In this document: positions 8,056 to 16,181 of the stretch, in pieces
How positions within the stretch are numbered: the stretch's first letter is position 1
Layout of the letters: each line of letters begins with the position of its first letter
DNA from: Aeromonas encheleia
GTDB taxonomy: Bacteria > Pseudomonadota > Gammaproteobacteria > Enterobacterales > Aeromonadaceae
Direction: 5' to 3'
Assembly: GCF_900637545.1 (NCBI RefSeq)
Contig: NZ_LR134376.1
Coordinates: 1,321,001-1,385,000 of the forward strand
Length of the DNA: 64,000 nt
Notes under the pieces: model-generated
Told to the model about the DNA's origin: nothing
Database searches by the model: none
Seen by the model: the letters and a program-made list of their open reading frames with translations, nothing else
Position numbers and translations under genes: made by a program

Positions 8056-8562
8056 ATGCTGAGAACCGAGCGCCCCGGTGATATGTTGCCGGTCTATGAG
8101 CTGGTGAGCGCCGCCTTTGGCCGTAGCGACGAGGCCGAACTGGTCAATCGCCTGCGCGAGTGTGGCGCGGCCGTGGTGACCATGGTCGAAGAGGAAGAGT
8201 ATGAGTTCATGGGGCACCTGATGTTGAGCCCGATCACCATTAACGGTCAGGAAGGTCCCTGGCTCGGGCTGGCGCCGGTTGCCGTGCACCCGGACTGGCA
8301 GGGACAGGGCATAGGTTCGGATCTGGTGCGAGAGGGGCTCGATACGGCGCTCGAGATGGACTGGAAGGCGGTGGTGGTGCTCGGCGATCCGACCTATTAC
8401 GGCCGTTTCGGTTTCCGGCCGGCCAGCGACTTCGGCCTGCGCTGCATCTACGAGGTGCCCGCCGACTGCTTCATGGCGATGGAGCTGCAGCCAGGCGGCC
8501 TCGCCGGCATGGAGGGCGAGGTGCTCTATCACCCCCTGTTCGATGAGGAGCCGGTGGAGTAG
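8056..8562 (+). CDS. yhbS: GNAT N-acetyltransferase, YhbS-like
   Basis: The 168-aa product matches E. coli YhbS in length and layout. The acetyl-CoA site is VAVHPDWQGQGIGSDLV (the QGQGIG form of the R/QxxGxG/A motif), followed by the hallmark VLGDPTYYGRFGF block. YhbS proteins are predicted acetyltransferases with no settled physiological substrate. A GAGGAG ribosome site lies 9 bases before the ATG. It stands alone between a different acetyltransferase gene and a terminator, so it is probably monocistronic. Confidence 0.88.
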   Translation: MLRTERPGDMLPVYELVSAAFGRSDEAELVNRLRECGAAVVTMVEEEEYEFMGHLMLSPITINGQEGPWLGLAPVAVHPDWQGQGIGSDLVREGLDTALEMDWKAVVVLGDPTYYGRFGFRPASDFGLRCIYEVPADCFMAMELQPGGLAGMEGEVLYHPLFDEEPVE

Positions 8563-8579
8563 CCTGTGTATTCGACCTG

Positions 8580-8606
8580 AAAAAGGACCCGCAGAGGGTC
8601 CTTTTT
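8580..8606 (+). terminator. Intrinsic terminator after yhbS
   Basis: An AAAAAGGACCC / GGGTCCTTTTT hairpin starts 18 bases after the yhbS stop and ends in a T run. It lies between convergent genes and can serve both. Confidence 0.85.
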
Positions 8607-8635
8607 CATATTGATGGAGGGAGCCTGACGCCGGT

Positions 8636-9136
8636 TCACTGGGCCAGGGATTTCAGCTGCTGCTTGTTGGGCGGGCAGTTCCAGTCGATAGGGCCGTGGG
8701 TGAAGCGGTATTGCAGCCTGGGCAGGTTGATCTCCAGCCACTCCTCCCTGAAATAGTCATAGCCCAGATCCCAGTCCGGATCATTGGCCCAGCCGGTCTG
8801 CAAAAAATGGAGCCGGGTGCCCTGACCCTCCGGCACGAAGCGCAGGCTGACCAGGGTCTTCTGTTGGCGGATATGGGGAAACTGGGAAGGAAAATTCCAG
8901 CTGAAGCTGAGCAGATCATGGGGCATCACCGCCATTACCCGGCAGCCTTCGCTGCCACGCTCGCCCAGGGGCGCATCCGGTCTGAAATAGATCTCGAACG
9001 GGCCATTCGGTTCCGGGACCATCAGGCATTCCGGGGCCAGGAAACTGCGCAGGCCACTCTCGGTCGTCCAGGCCCGCCAGACGTCGTCGATGTGAGCCGG
9101 CACCAGGATGCTGCCTTCAATCTGCTTGTTATCCAT
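8636..9136 (-). CDS. SRPBCC (AHSA1-like) domain protein
   Basis: The 166-aa product starts with the IEGSILVPAHIDDVWRAWT strand-helix pattern typical of SRPBCC/START-like ligand-binding folds and the bacterial AHSA1 (activator of Hsp90 ATPase homologue) group. Further family features are the GPFEIYF, LLSFSWNFPSQFP and TRLHFLQTGW strands and a C-terminal helix ending near residue 150. Members bind hydrophobic ligands or act in stress responses, but the ligand cannot be read from the sequence. The gene is convergent with yhbS and shares its terminator. Confidence 0.82.
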   Translation of the reverse strand: MDNKQIEGSILVPAHIDDVWRAWTTESGLRSFLAPECLMVPEPNGPFEIYFRPDAPLGERGSEGCRVMAVMPHDLLSFSWNFPSQFPHIRQQKTLVSLRFVPEGQGTRLHFLQTGWANDPDWDLGYDYFREEWLEINLPRLQYRFTHGPIDWNCPPNKQQLKSLAQ

Positions 9137-9317
9137 AAGTCGGTAAACCTCAAATCAGTCATGGATGGAACTCAGGCAGTATAGCCCCTCAGGCGATAAA
9201 ATAGGCAGCCCTGCATCACACCATCTATCTTCGACTGGGTCCACTTCCGCCATTTGACATGGCGACGAGATCCATCGAGAGTGGGCATCAGTGTTCAAGG
9301 AAATTAAGGAAGCCTTC

Positions 9318-9749
9318 ATGATCAGAATGATGCGAGACACGGATGCCCCCCTGCTGGCACAGCTGTTCCTCAAGGGGCGGCGCCAGGCCTTTCACTGGGT
9401 CGAGCCCTCCCTGTTCCTGCTGAGTGACTTTGCCGAGCAGACCCGGGGTGAGCAGATCTGGGTGGCCGAGCAAGGGGGGGCCCCCTGCGGCTTCATCTCC
9501 ATCTGGGGCGAAGAGAGCTTCGTGCATCACCTCTACGTGGTGGCCGACTGGCACGGGCAGGGCCTGGGGCGCGCCTTGCTGGCGCAGGGGTTGGCCGGGC
9601 ATGCCAAGCCGGCGTCCCTCAAAGTGGCCAGCCGCAACACCACGGCGCTGGCGTTTTATCACCGCCTCGGCTGGCAGAATACGGACGAGACGGGCGACTG
9701 CGACATCACCGGGCCCTGGCGCCGGCTGGTGTTGTCAGCCGACGATTAG
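9318..9749 (+). CDS. GNAT N-acetyltransferase
   Basis: The 143-aa product is a compact single-domain GNAT enzyme. The acetyl-CoA loop is WHGQGLGRALL, preceded by the HHLYVVADW strand and followed by SLKVASRNTTALAFYHRLGW, the classic C-terminal motif in which the Asn-rich turn and Tyr-Arg-Leu-Gly contact cofactor and substrate. The ATG at 9318 is preferred over an upstream GTG at 9291 because TAAGGA lies 7 bases before it. The substrate is unknown; small amines or antibiotics are possible for this class, but nothing here decides it. Confidence 0.85.
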   Translation: MIRMMRDTDAPLLAQLFLKGRRQAFHWVEPSLFLLSDFAEQTRGEQIWVAEQGGAPCGFISIWGEESFVHHLYVVADWHGQGLGRALLAQGLAGHAKPASLKVASRNTTALAFYHRLGWQNTDETGDCDITGPWRRLVLSADD

Positions 9750-9778
9750 TCGCCACAGCGTCTGCCACGGGTTCGCAG

Positions 9779-9812
9779 AAAAAAGGCCACTTCGCACGAA
9801 GTGGCCTTTTTC
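9779..9812 (+). terminator. Intrinsic terminator after the GNAT gene
   Basis: A 10-bp stem (AAGGCCACTT and AAGTGGCCTT around CGCACG) with A and T runs on both flanks lies 30 bases after the stop. It can terminate the rightward GNAT transcript and may also end transcription of the leftward DUF1254 operon. Confidence 0.85.
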
Positions 9813-9945
9813 ATTTATTTACCTTCGATCTGACGGTTTCCACAGCCTGGACTCAAGGCTAGCGGCGCGAGGTGGCATCATGCCAACCATCACCCGGTGG
9901 CGAGGTGAACGCACCCGCGCCCACCTCGCTCCGGGGTCTCCCGCC

Positions 9946-11436
9946 TTACTGCTTCTGCAAGTCGCTGGGTTTCCACGCCTTGTCGAAGAAGGCCTTGGTC
10001 GGGCCGTACAGCCGCAGGATCACGAAGAAGCCTTTACCGGGCAGGGTGCGGATCCAGTTCTTGCCCTCACCCGGCGAGTTCGGGCCGAAATACACATCGG
10101 TCGAGCCGTCGGCATTGACCTGTGGCTTGTCCATGGCATTCAGGGAGGGGAATGGCTGGCCGTTGTCCAGGCCCGAGGCCGTGATCGAGTCATACGCGGT
10201 CACCGACCAGAACAGCGCCGCCGGAATGTCCTTGGGCAGATTGACTCTGTAGCTGTTGCTGCCCGAGAGGAACTCGCCCTTGTCATCGACGAAGGTGGCC
10301 GGGTACTTGGCCCCGACATTCTCCATGTTCGCCGCCATGCCGGGACTGGCCGAGTAGGCATTGGTGAAGAAGCCGGTGCGCGGATCTATGTAGTTGAAGG
10401 TGTCGGCGGTGAAGGTGGCGTTACCGGGGAACACGTTCAGCCACTTGCGATCCGGGTACCAGGTGCCATTGGTCTCGATGGTTTGCGGGGTGTAGGAAAT
10501 GGCGTGGCCGATCTTGCTGGCGGTTTTCGCCGCCTTGTCCAGCAGGTCGCGGGTGGCCGTATCCGGTTGGAACGGCTTGCCCTTGACGATGCCGAGCGCG
10601 GCGAGCATGCCGCGCATCTCCATGTCCTGCGGGTCGACGTATTCGTGGTCGATGAAGCGCGACAGCATGTCGAACGCGCGGCCATCGGTGGGGTAGAGCA
10701 TGTTGACCGGGACGTTAGAGGCGTTCGGGAACACCATCGCCTTGGCCGTGGCGGCCTTGCCGAGGGGGTAGATGCGAGTCTGCTCCATGACCTTGACCGG
10801 CCCCTCGAGCTGCTTCGGATCCTTGAAGAAGCCGCGCCAGAACACAAACACGCCGTAGGTGCGGGAACGGTACGTCAGGTAGCCTGAGGGCACCTCGCCC
10901 TCGTAGTCTGGCGGCAGCACCAGATACTGGGCGCCCTTGCCTCCGTCCGGCCCGGGCAAGCCGACATCGCCGCACCATTGGCGACCCTCAATCATGCCTT
11001 CCGAGCAGATCGGGCGCTGGAAGAAGTCATCGAGGATGCCCTGCAATCCAGGCGGCACCTCGATCACCATGGGGCCCTCCTTCTTCAGATCCAGATAGCC
11101 CATGGCATAGATCACGTCGGAGTTCGGGGTGGTCACCAGCGTCTTGGCGTTGAGCCTGTCCTTCCAGATAGGCAACACGTTGTAGCCGGCGCCGAACGCG
11201 TTCTCCGAGCCTTCCTTCATGGCGTACATGTTCAGTGCCGGCAGGGCCCAGATGTAAGACTGCACGGCGCGCTGGAACAGCAATTCGTGCTTGAGCTGAG
11301 CCACGCCTTCCTGGGTGGGATAACCCCCGGCGAACGGCAGGTTGGCCAGCTGTTCATAGCGGGTGGCGGCCTGGGCGGCGACGCTGGCCGAGATGCCAAG
11401 GGCCAGCGCGATGAGTGTCTTCCCTACGGTGTTCAT
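9946..11436 (-). CDS. Periplasmic DUF1254/DUF1214 protein, second of a tandem pair
   Basis: The 496-aa product has a clear Sec signal peptide (MNTVGKTLIALALG... AAQA) and the two-domain layout of the DUF1254 plus DUF1214 family: an N-terminal region with YIWALPALNMYAMK and TTPNSDVIYAMGYLDL, then a C-terminal DUF1214 region with WSVTAYDSITASGLDN and WIRTLPGKGFFVILRLYGP. The function of this family is not settled. The start at 11436 has AAGGA 8 bases upstream; an alternative ATG at 11454 overlaps the preceding stop (TGATG). It is the second gene of a two-gene operon with a paralogue. Confidence 0.85.
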   Translation of the reverse strand: MNTVGKTLIALALGISASVAAQAATRYEQLANLPFAGGYPTQEGVAQLKHELLFQRAVQSYIWALPALNMYAMKEGSENAFGAGYNVLPIWKDRLNAKTLVTTPNSDVIYAMGYLDLKKEGPMVIEVPPGLQGILDDFFQRPICSEGMIEGRQWCGDVGLPGPDGGKGAQYLVLPPDYEGEVPSGYLTYRSRTYGVFVFWRGFFKDPKQLEGPVKVMEQTRIYPLGKAATAKAMVFPNASNVPVNMLYPTDGRAFDMLSRFIDHEYVDPQDMEMRGMLAALGIVKGKPFQPDTATRDLLDKAAKTASKIGHAISYTPQTIETNGTWYPDRKWLNVFPGNATFTADTFNYIDPRTGFFTNAYSASPGMAANMENVGAKYPATFVDDKGEFLSGSNSYRVNLPKDIPAALFWSVTAYDSITASGLDNGQPFPSLNAMDKPQVNADGSTDVYFGPNSPGEGKNWIRTLPGKGFFVILRLYGPTKAFFDKAWKPSDLQKQ

Positions 11437-11453
11437 GGTTGAGGTCCTTTTCA

Positions 11454-12932
11454 TCAGTTGGCTTTCACCACGGGTGGCGGGGTCCATTGACCGTCGAGCG
11501 CCTCGGCCTGGGGCCAGTAGGCACGAATGTAGAGCGAGAAGTCGGCGCCCTTGGGGGCAGGCAACCAGTTGCTCTCCTTGTCCTTGCCCGGCGATGTGCT
11601 CTGCACATAGATCGTCAGCGAGCCGTCGGCATTGGCTTTCAGGGATTTGTTCTTGGTGCCGATGGAGTAGCGCTTGAGATCATTGGGCGCGAAGAAATGC
11701 TGTGCGTTGTAGAGCGTCAGCGACCAGAAGCCTTGCACCGGGGGCAGCTTGCCCTTGGCGAAGGTCACGCTGTAACCGTGCTGGCCATTGAGACGGGTGC
11801 CCGCCTTGTCCAGATCCTGGTAGAAGTACTTGGTCTCTTTCTGCTGGTTGACGAAGATGTTCGAACGCGCCACTGCGGTACGGCTGAAATAATCGGTGCC
11901 GAACGCCGCGCCGTTGCTGATGGTGCTCCAGTGATGGGGTAGCTGCAGGCCATAGTTGCGGAACTGCAGCAGGGGGTCTATCACCTCGCTGTCGGCTCTC
12001 TTCGCCTCATCGATCATCGCCGCCTTGAGCCTGGGGTCGGCCTTGGCGATGGTTGCCAGGGCGGCCATCTGTGCGTAACGGGCCTCCTCCCCGGGCAAGG
12101 GCTTGGCGTCCTTGAGCAGGGCCGGCAGCTCGTCGAAGAACTTCTCCGGCATCACCCACTTGGTTTCGCCGTTGCCTGCGGCGGCCTGGGCCGGGAATTT
12201 CGGCAGCTTGGCCCAGTCACGGCTCTTGACCTTGCCGTCGTACTTGGACAGCGGGTACATGTCGATGCCGGCCAGCGCCGGTTGTATGGCCTTGCGATCG
12301 GCGTCGGAGTCGTCCTGGAACACCCGGGGGATCACGAAACCTGTGTTGGTGCGCGCGCGGAACACCTTGGTGATGCCGGCCGGCACCTTGCCTTGCCAGT
12401 CCGGGCCCACCAGCAGGTAGAAGCCCGGTTTGGTGTCATACATCTTGCCGAGTTCGGCGAAGCTGTCGGAGCGCAGGTCCACCACTTGATACACCCAGAA
12501 GCGGCTGCCGAAATCCGGCACTTGCAGCACCACAGGCTCGAGGTCCAGGGCGATGCTGCCGGCGCCGTACACCACATCCTGGTTCGGGCAGGCCACCAGC
12601 CGTTCGGCCGGATCTATGTAGTCACTGAGCAGGGATAGCTGATTGATCGGGGCCACTGGGACTATACCGCCCATCAAGCCAGGCTCGGGCAGGTCTTTGA
12701 AGGCCTGGCGCCGATTGAAGATATTGGCCATTGGCCAGCCCCAGAAGTACGCCTCGTGGGCCATCATCCGCACGTAGGCCTCGGTCACCTTGGTATCAGC
12801 CACGGGCCCGGTCACAGGCCCGGCGGTGGCGGCTTCGGCGGCGTAGCCAGGCGTGGCCCACAAGGCCGTGGTCGTGAGCGTGGTGACCAGGGTCAGAGCA
12901 AAGAGGGACTGGCGATGGGGCAATCGATTCAT
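11454..12932 (-). CDS. Periplasmic DUF1254/DUF1214 protein, first of a tandem pair
   Basis: The 492-aa product starts with a signal peptide (MNRLPHRQSLFALTLVTTLT... GYAA) and has the family blocks ACPNQDVVYGAGSIALDLEP in the DUF1254 part and GFWSLTLYNAQHFFAPND with LPAPKGADFSLYIRAYWP in the DUF1214 part. It is a distant paralogue of the next gene. AAGGA precedes the ATG at 12932 by 7 bases. The pair appears to be one transcript led by this gene, with a 14-bp palindrome about 75 bp upstream that could be its operator. The biochemical role is unknown. Confidence 0.85.
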   Translation of the reverse strand: MNRLPHRQSLFALTLVTTLTTTALWATPGYAAEAATAGPVTGPVADTKVTEAYVRMMAHEAYFWGWPMANIFNRRQAFKDLPEPGLMGGIVPVAPINQLSLLSDYIDPAERLVACPNQDVVYGAGSIALDLEPVVLQVPDFGSRFWVYQVVDLRSDSFAELGKMYDTKPGFYLLVGPDWQGKVPAGITKVFRARTNTGFVIPRVFQDDSDADRKAIQPALAGIDMYPLSKYDGKVKSRDWAKLPKFPAQAAAGNGETKWVMPEKFFDELPALLKDAKPLPGEEARYAQMAALATIAKADPRLKAAMIDEAKRADSEVIDPLLQFRNYGLQLPHHWSTISNGAAFGTDYFSRTAVARSNIFVNQQKETKYFYQDLDKAGTRLNGQHGYSVTFAKGKLPPVQGFWSLTLYNAQHFFAPNDLKRYSIGTKNKSLKANADGSLTIYVQSTSPGKDKESNWLPAPKGADFSLYIRAYWPQAEALDGQWTPPPVVKAN

Positions 12933-13481
12933 AAAGCATCCTTTCTTGACGGTGGTCACCGATGCAGGGTGGCTACCCTGTTGCCACGGACGGCTGTAAT
13001 AAAATTGTTAACAATTGAGCCTGACTTGCAACTCTACGACGCATTCCTGGGTTGTGAAAGCATTCAATGTAATCAAACAGGTCTGTATCAGCCTCATCGA
13101 GTGTACGCCCTGTACAGCGAGCCGTACGCTCCCGCTTGAGTATCCACAAAGCCTTGGCCGGCCGCGTGGTCACCAGAGGGTCAGCGCCACCCGACTCTCT
13201 AACCCATCCTCAGGATCGAGTCTGCTCAGCGGCGTCATGTTATCGGGAGTGAACCCAAACGGGTGTTACAGAACCCAGTGAGAGGGGTCCGAGTGTGGCC
13301 GACCAAGTCTTGGTTTTTCTTGATGGTTAGAGTGATCTGAATGACTGCCGTGGTTCTCAAAATCTCAATCTCAACCGCACCGGCTAATAGCCATGCGGCC
13401 AATGGCGCCATGTAATGTGCAGCTGGTACGGGGTATGAGGTCATGCCCCTCTTGCATGGGCGAATGCTGCTGAACACGCAT
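12933..13481. promoter_or_regulatory. Gene-free region with palindrome AATTGTTAACAATT upstream of the DUF1254 operon
   Basis: No gene is supported in this 549-bp gap. At 13003-13016 there is a perfect 14-bp palindrome, AATTGTTAACAATT, 71 bp upstream of the leftward DUF1254 start. Its place and symmetry suggest a repressor operator or an AT-rich promoter element. The remainder (13050-13480) is of ordinary composition and I see nothing else in it; it includes the 3' side of kup. Confidence 0.4.
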
Positions 13482-15353
13482 CTACAGCTCAAGCTGCATG
13501 CCAAGTTCCACCACCCTGTTGGCTGGGATCTGGAAGAAATCGGTTGCCCGGGAGGAGTTGCGATTCATCCAGATAAACAGCCCTTCACGCCAGCGCACCA
13601 TACCCGGTAAATCGGTGCTGATGAAGTACTCGTAGGAGAGAAAGAAGGAGGTGTTGTTGAGTTTCACTATCAGTTTATGCTCGGCGCAAGCCTGGAATAT
13701 TTCCGCCATTGACGGGGTCTCCTGGTAACCAAAGTTGGCCACCACCTGCCAGAACCCTGCTCCTATCTGGGTCAACTCCAGTCGTTCCTCCATGGGCAAC
13801 CAGGGCTCATCCTTTACCCTTACGGTCAGGAAGATCACCCGTTCATGCAACACCTTGTTGTGTTTTAGGTTATGCAAAATGGCATGGGGGGCAACCTTGA
13901 TCGACTTGGAAAGAAATACCGCAGTACCCGGCACCCGCAGGGGAGGGTGAAGCTGCATATCATCGACGAAAGGCTGCAGTGCCAGCGACTTGTTCTCGAG
14001 CTTGTCGAGCACCAGTTCGCGCCCACGCTTCCAGGTGGTCATCACCACTATGGTCAGCAAGGCAAACAACACGGGCAACCAGCCACCAGAGAAGAATTTA
14101 GTGGTGTTGGCTGCGAAAAAGGCCAGATCCAGCAGCAGTAGCGGCGTGCCCACCAAACCGATGAGCCAGAGGGGTTGTTTCCAGCGATGGAGCGCCACAA
14201 CCATCAGCAACAGCGTGGTGATGACCATGGTGCCGGTCACGGCGATGCCATAAGCGGCAGCCAGATTGCTTGAACTCTTGAACCAGAAGATCACCAGCAC
14301 TATCCCCCCCAACAGCAGCCAGTTGACCAAGGGTAGATAGATCTGGCCCTTCTCGTGCGCAGAGGTGTAGCGGATCTCCTGGCGTGGCAGAAATCCGAGC
14401 AAGATAGCCTGCCGTACCACGGAATAGAGACCGGAGATGACCGCCTGAGAGGCAATAACGGTCGCCATGGTGGCCAGTACAATCAGTGGCAAGGTCATCC
14501 AGGAAGGGGCCAGCAGATAGAAAGGGTTCTCAATGGCCTCGGGATGACGCAGCAATAACGCACCCTGACCGAAATAGTTGAGCAACAGGGCCGGCATCAC
14601 CAGGCTACCCCACGCCAGCTGGATCGCCCCGCGCCCAAAGTGCCCCATGTCGGCATAAAGCGCCTCGGCGCCCGTCACGCACAACACGACCGCACCCAGC
14701 ACAACAAAGGCTGTCCCCGGATTCGTCAGCAGGAAGTCAACCGCATAGAGCGGGTTGATGGCCCTCAGGATGGCGGGGGTCTGCGCTATTTCGAGCAGGC
14801 CGAGCAGCGCCAGGGTAGCGAACCAGATCAGCATGATGGGGCCAAACCAACGGCCAATCCCGGCCGTTCCATAATGCTGGACACCAAACAGCACGATCAG
14901 CACCACCAGCACGATAGGGAAGACAAAGGGAGCCAGGTTCGGGGCCACTATCTGTAACCCCTCCACGGCGGAGAGCACGGAAATAGCCGGGGTGATCACC
15001 GCATCCCCGACGAACAACCCCACCCCGGCCAGTCCCAACAACATCACCACCGCACGGGTGCGTGAAGAGAGGCGACGAGCGGCGAGGGAGGCCAGCGTCA
15101 GTATGCCTCCCTCGCCCTTGTTGTCGGCCCGCAGTACCAGCAGCACGTATTTGAGCGAAACGACAATCATGATGGTCCAGAAGAAGAGAGACACTATCGA
15201 GTAGATCTCCTCTTTGCCTGGCTGCAACCCCATATGCCCGGCAAAACTCTGCTTCAAGGCGTAGAGCGGACTGGTGCCTATGTCACCGTAAACCACGCCC
15301 AACGCGGCCAACGTCGTGGCCATTCGGCCGTGCCGTGTTCCATTGCTCATCAT
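13482..15353 (-). CDS. kup: Low-affinity potassium transporter Kup
   Basis: The 623-aa product is full length for the KUP/HAK/KT family (E. coli Kup 622 aa). The first segment carries the family signature ALGVVYGDIGTSPLYALKQ, followed by about twelve hydrophobic segments to residue 430 and a soluble C-terminal domain ending RVVELGMQLEL. Kup imports potassium with protons across the inner membrane, mainly at low pH. The ATG at 15353 is preferred over a TTG five codons upstream because GGA lies 5-6 bases before it; the next codon is also ATG. The gene is monocistronic. Confidence 0.95.
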   Translation of the reverse strand: MMSNGTRHGRMATTLAALGVVYGDIGTSPLYALKQSFAGHMGLQPGKEEIYSIVSLFFWTIMIVVSLKYVLLVLRADNKGEGGILTLASLAARRLSSRTRAVVMLLGLAGVGLFVGDAVITPAISVLSAVEGLQIVAPNLAPFVFPIVLVVLIVLFGVQHYGTAGIGRWFGPIMLIWFATLALLGLLEIAQTPAILRAINPLYAVDFLLTNPGTAFVVLGAVVLCVTGAEALYADMGHFGRGAIQLAWGSLVMPALLLNYFGQGALLLRHPEAIENPFYLLAPSWMTLPLIVLATMATVIASQAVISGLYSVVRQAILLGFLPRQEIRYTSAHEKGQIYLPLVNWLLLGGIVLVIFWFKSSSNLAAAYGIAVTGTMVITTLLLMVVALHRWKQPLWLIGLVGTPLLLLDLAFFAANTTKFFSGGWLPVLFALLTIVVMTTWKRGRELVLDKLENKSLALQPFVDDMQLHPPLRVPGTAVFLSKSIKVAPHAILHNLKHNKVLHERVIFLTVRVKDEPWLPMEERLELTQIGAGFWQVVANFGYQETPSMAEIFQACAEHKLIVKLNNTSFFLSYEYFISTDLPGMVRWREGLFIWMNRNSSRATDFFQIPANRVVELGMQLEL

Positions 15354-15412
15354 GAAATTCCATTTCAATTCACCATGTTAACGATAGCATGGTGAGGCAG
15401 ATCGAAAGTGAA

Positions 15413-15526
15413 ATGACGAGAGGAGGCAAGTGCATCATCAAGGGAACAGAGGCCACCGTTGCCATCGGGCCAACTCGCGAAGTTGAGTGCAGCGTGTGTG
15501 GCCAACACGAAAGTTCGATGGGGTGA
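15413..15526 (+). CDS. Possible 37-aa small protein with a CxxC pair, in decayed phage DNA
   Basis: The ORF begins at an ATG preceded by GAAAGTGA and ends at TGA, which abuts another ATG (TGAATG). The product is 37 aa with one lone Cys and a CSVCGQH segment that could bind metal. It lies in a 400-bp stretch between kup and a copy of the phage-derived 117-bp repeat. I cannot assign it. It may be a remnant of a phage gene and not an expressed protein. Confidence 0.25.
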   Translation: MTRGGKCIIKGTEATVAIGPTREVECSVCGQHESSMG

Positions 15527-15747
15527 ATGGGCTTTGGAATGGGGAGGAGTGACAGCTATTGGTGCGACCAGCAACTTCGGCCTAGGGAGCACCATCCACG
15601 CTGGGAGTTGTCTACGAGTCGCTCCTCAAACCGTGGCCGAGATATCATGGCCTCGCGGACAGTGTCGGGGGAACTACGACACTGGCCGGCGTAGGTAATG
15701 AGCCACCTGATGAACACCATCGATGACCAGGGAATGGCGCCGCAACC

Positions 15748-15864
15748 ACTTATGAAATCGAGGTTTAACCCCCTGTTTGATGTCTATCAAACTCGGTGGT
15801 TCTTGATCCGCCACATTTGATAAATGTGGCCTGAGCTCTGTTTGTCGCTTTACCTAGAAAGGTT
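15748..15864 (+). repeat. 117-bp repeat, left copy (pairs with 20950-21066)
   Basis: It aligns without gaps to 20950-21066 with about 100 of 117 identical positions. The shared block runs from the last codons of a phage gene (encoding TYEIEV and stop) through non-coding DNA that includes TTTGATAAATGTGGCCTGAG. The two copies lie in the same orientation 5.2 kb apart and bracket the collagenase and AraC genes. Confidence 0.85.
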
Positions 15865-16181
15865 AATCCCCCCCTTTTCGCCCTCATCGCCACACACTCT
15901 CGGCCGTTTCATACCGCCACGCCAGAGCTGATGCTTTCAGCCTGTGGGGGAATTATGCGAGTGACCTCGTTGCTTGATTTTCCATTCCTCTCCATCACTC
16001 GACCTGGGCTAAACAACCTGACAATGCCGCATTTTTGGCAAATAGCGCCGTCAAGGCGCAGGGATATGCCAATACGCTCGGGGGGACTCTCTGCGACATT
16101 AGATGTCCCGGACCGGCGCAGGGAGGCGCCAGCGGCGTGACTACACCGGCACGGGCATCTACCCCAACCATGGAGAGTCCT

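Larger units (their letters stand above)
15354..16181. other. Gene-poor region with phage remnants between kup and the collagenase gene
   Basis: Apart from the doubtful small ORF at 15413, no intact gene is seen. At 15748-15864 there is a diverged copy of a repeat whose first 21 bases encode the last six residues and stop (TYEIEV) of the phage gene ending at 20970, so this is the amputated end of a phage tail operon. The stretch 15870-16181 should hold the promoter and leader of the collagenase gene, but no clear consensus promoter is visible. Confidence 0.5.

Noticed and set aside
9424..10887. 487-aa plus-strand frame running from the GNAT gene across to the DUF1254 gene
   Set aside because: It overlaps a real GNAT gene in another frame and a terminator, and continues antisense to DUF1254; composition is unlike a protein.
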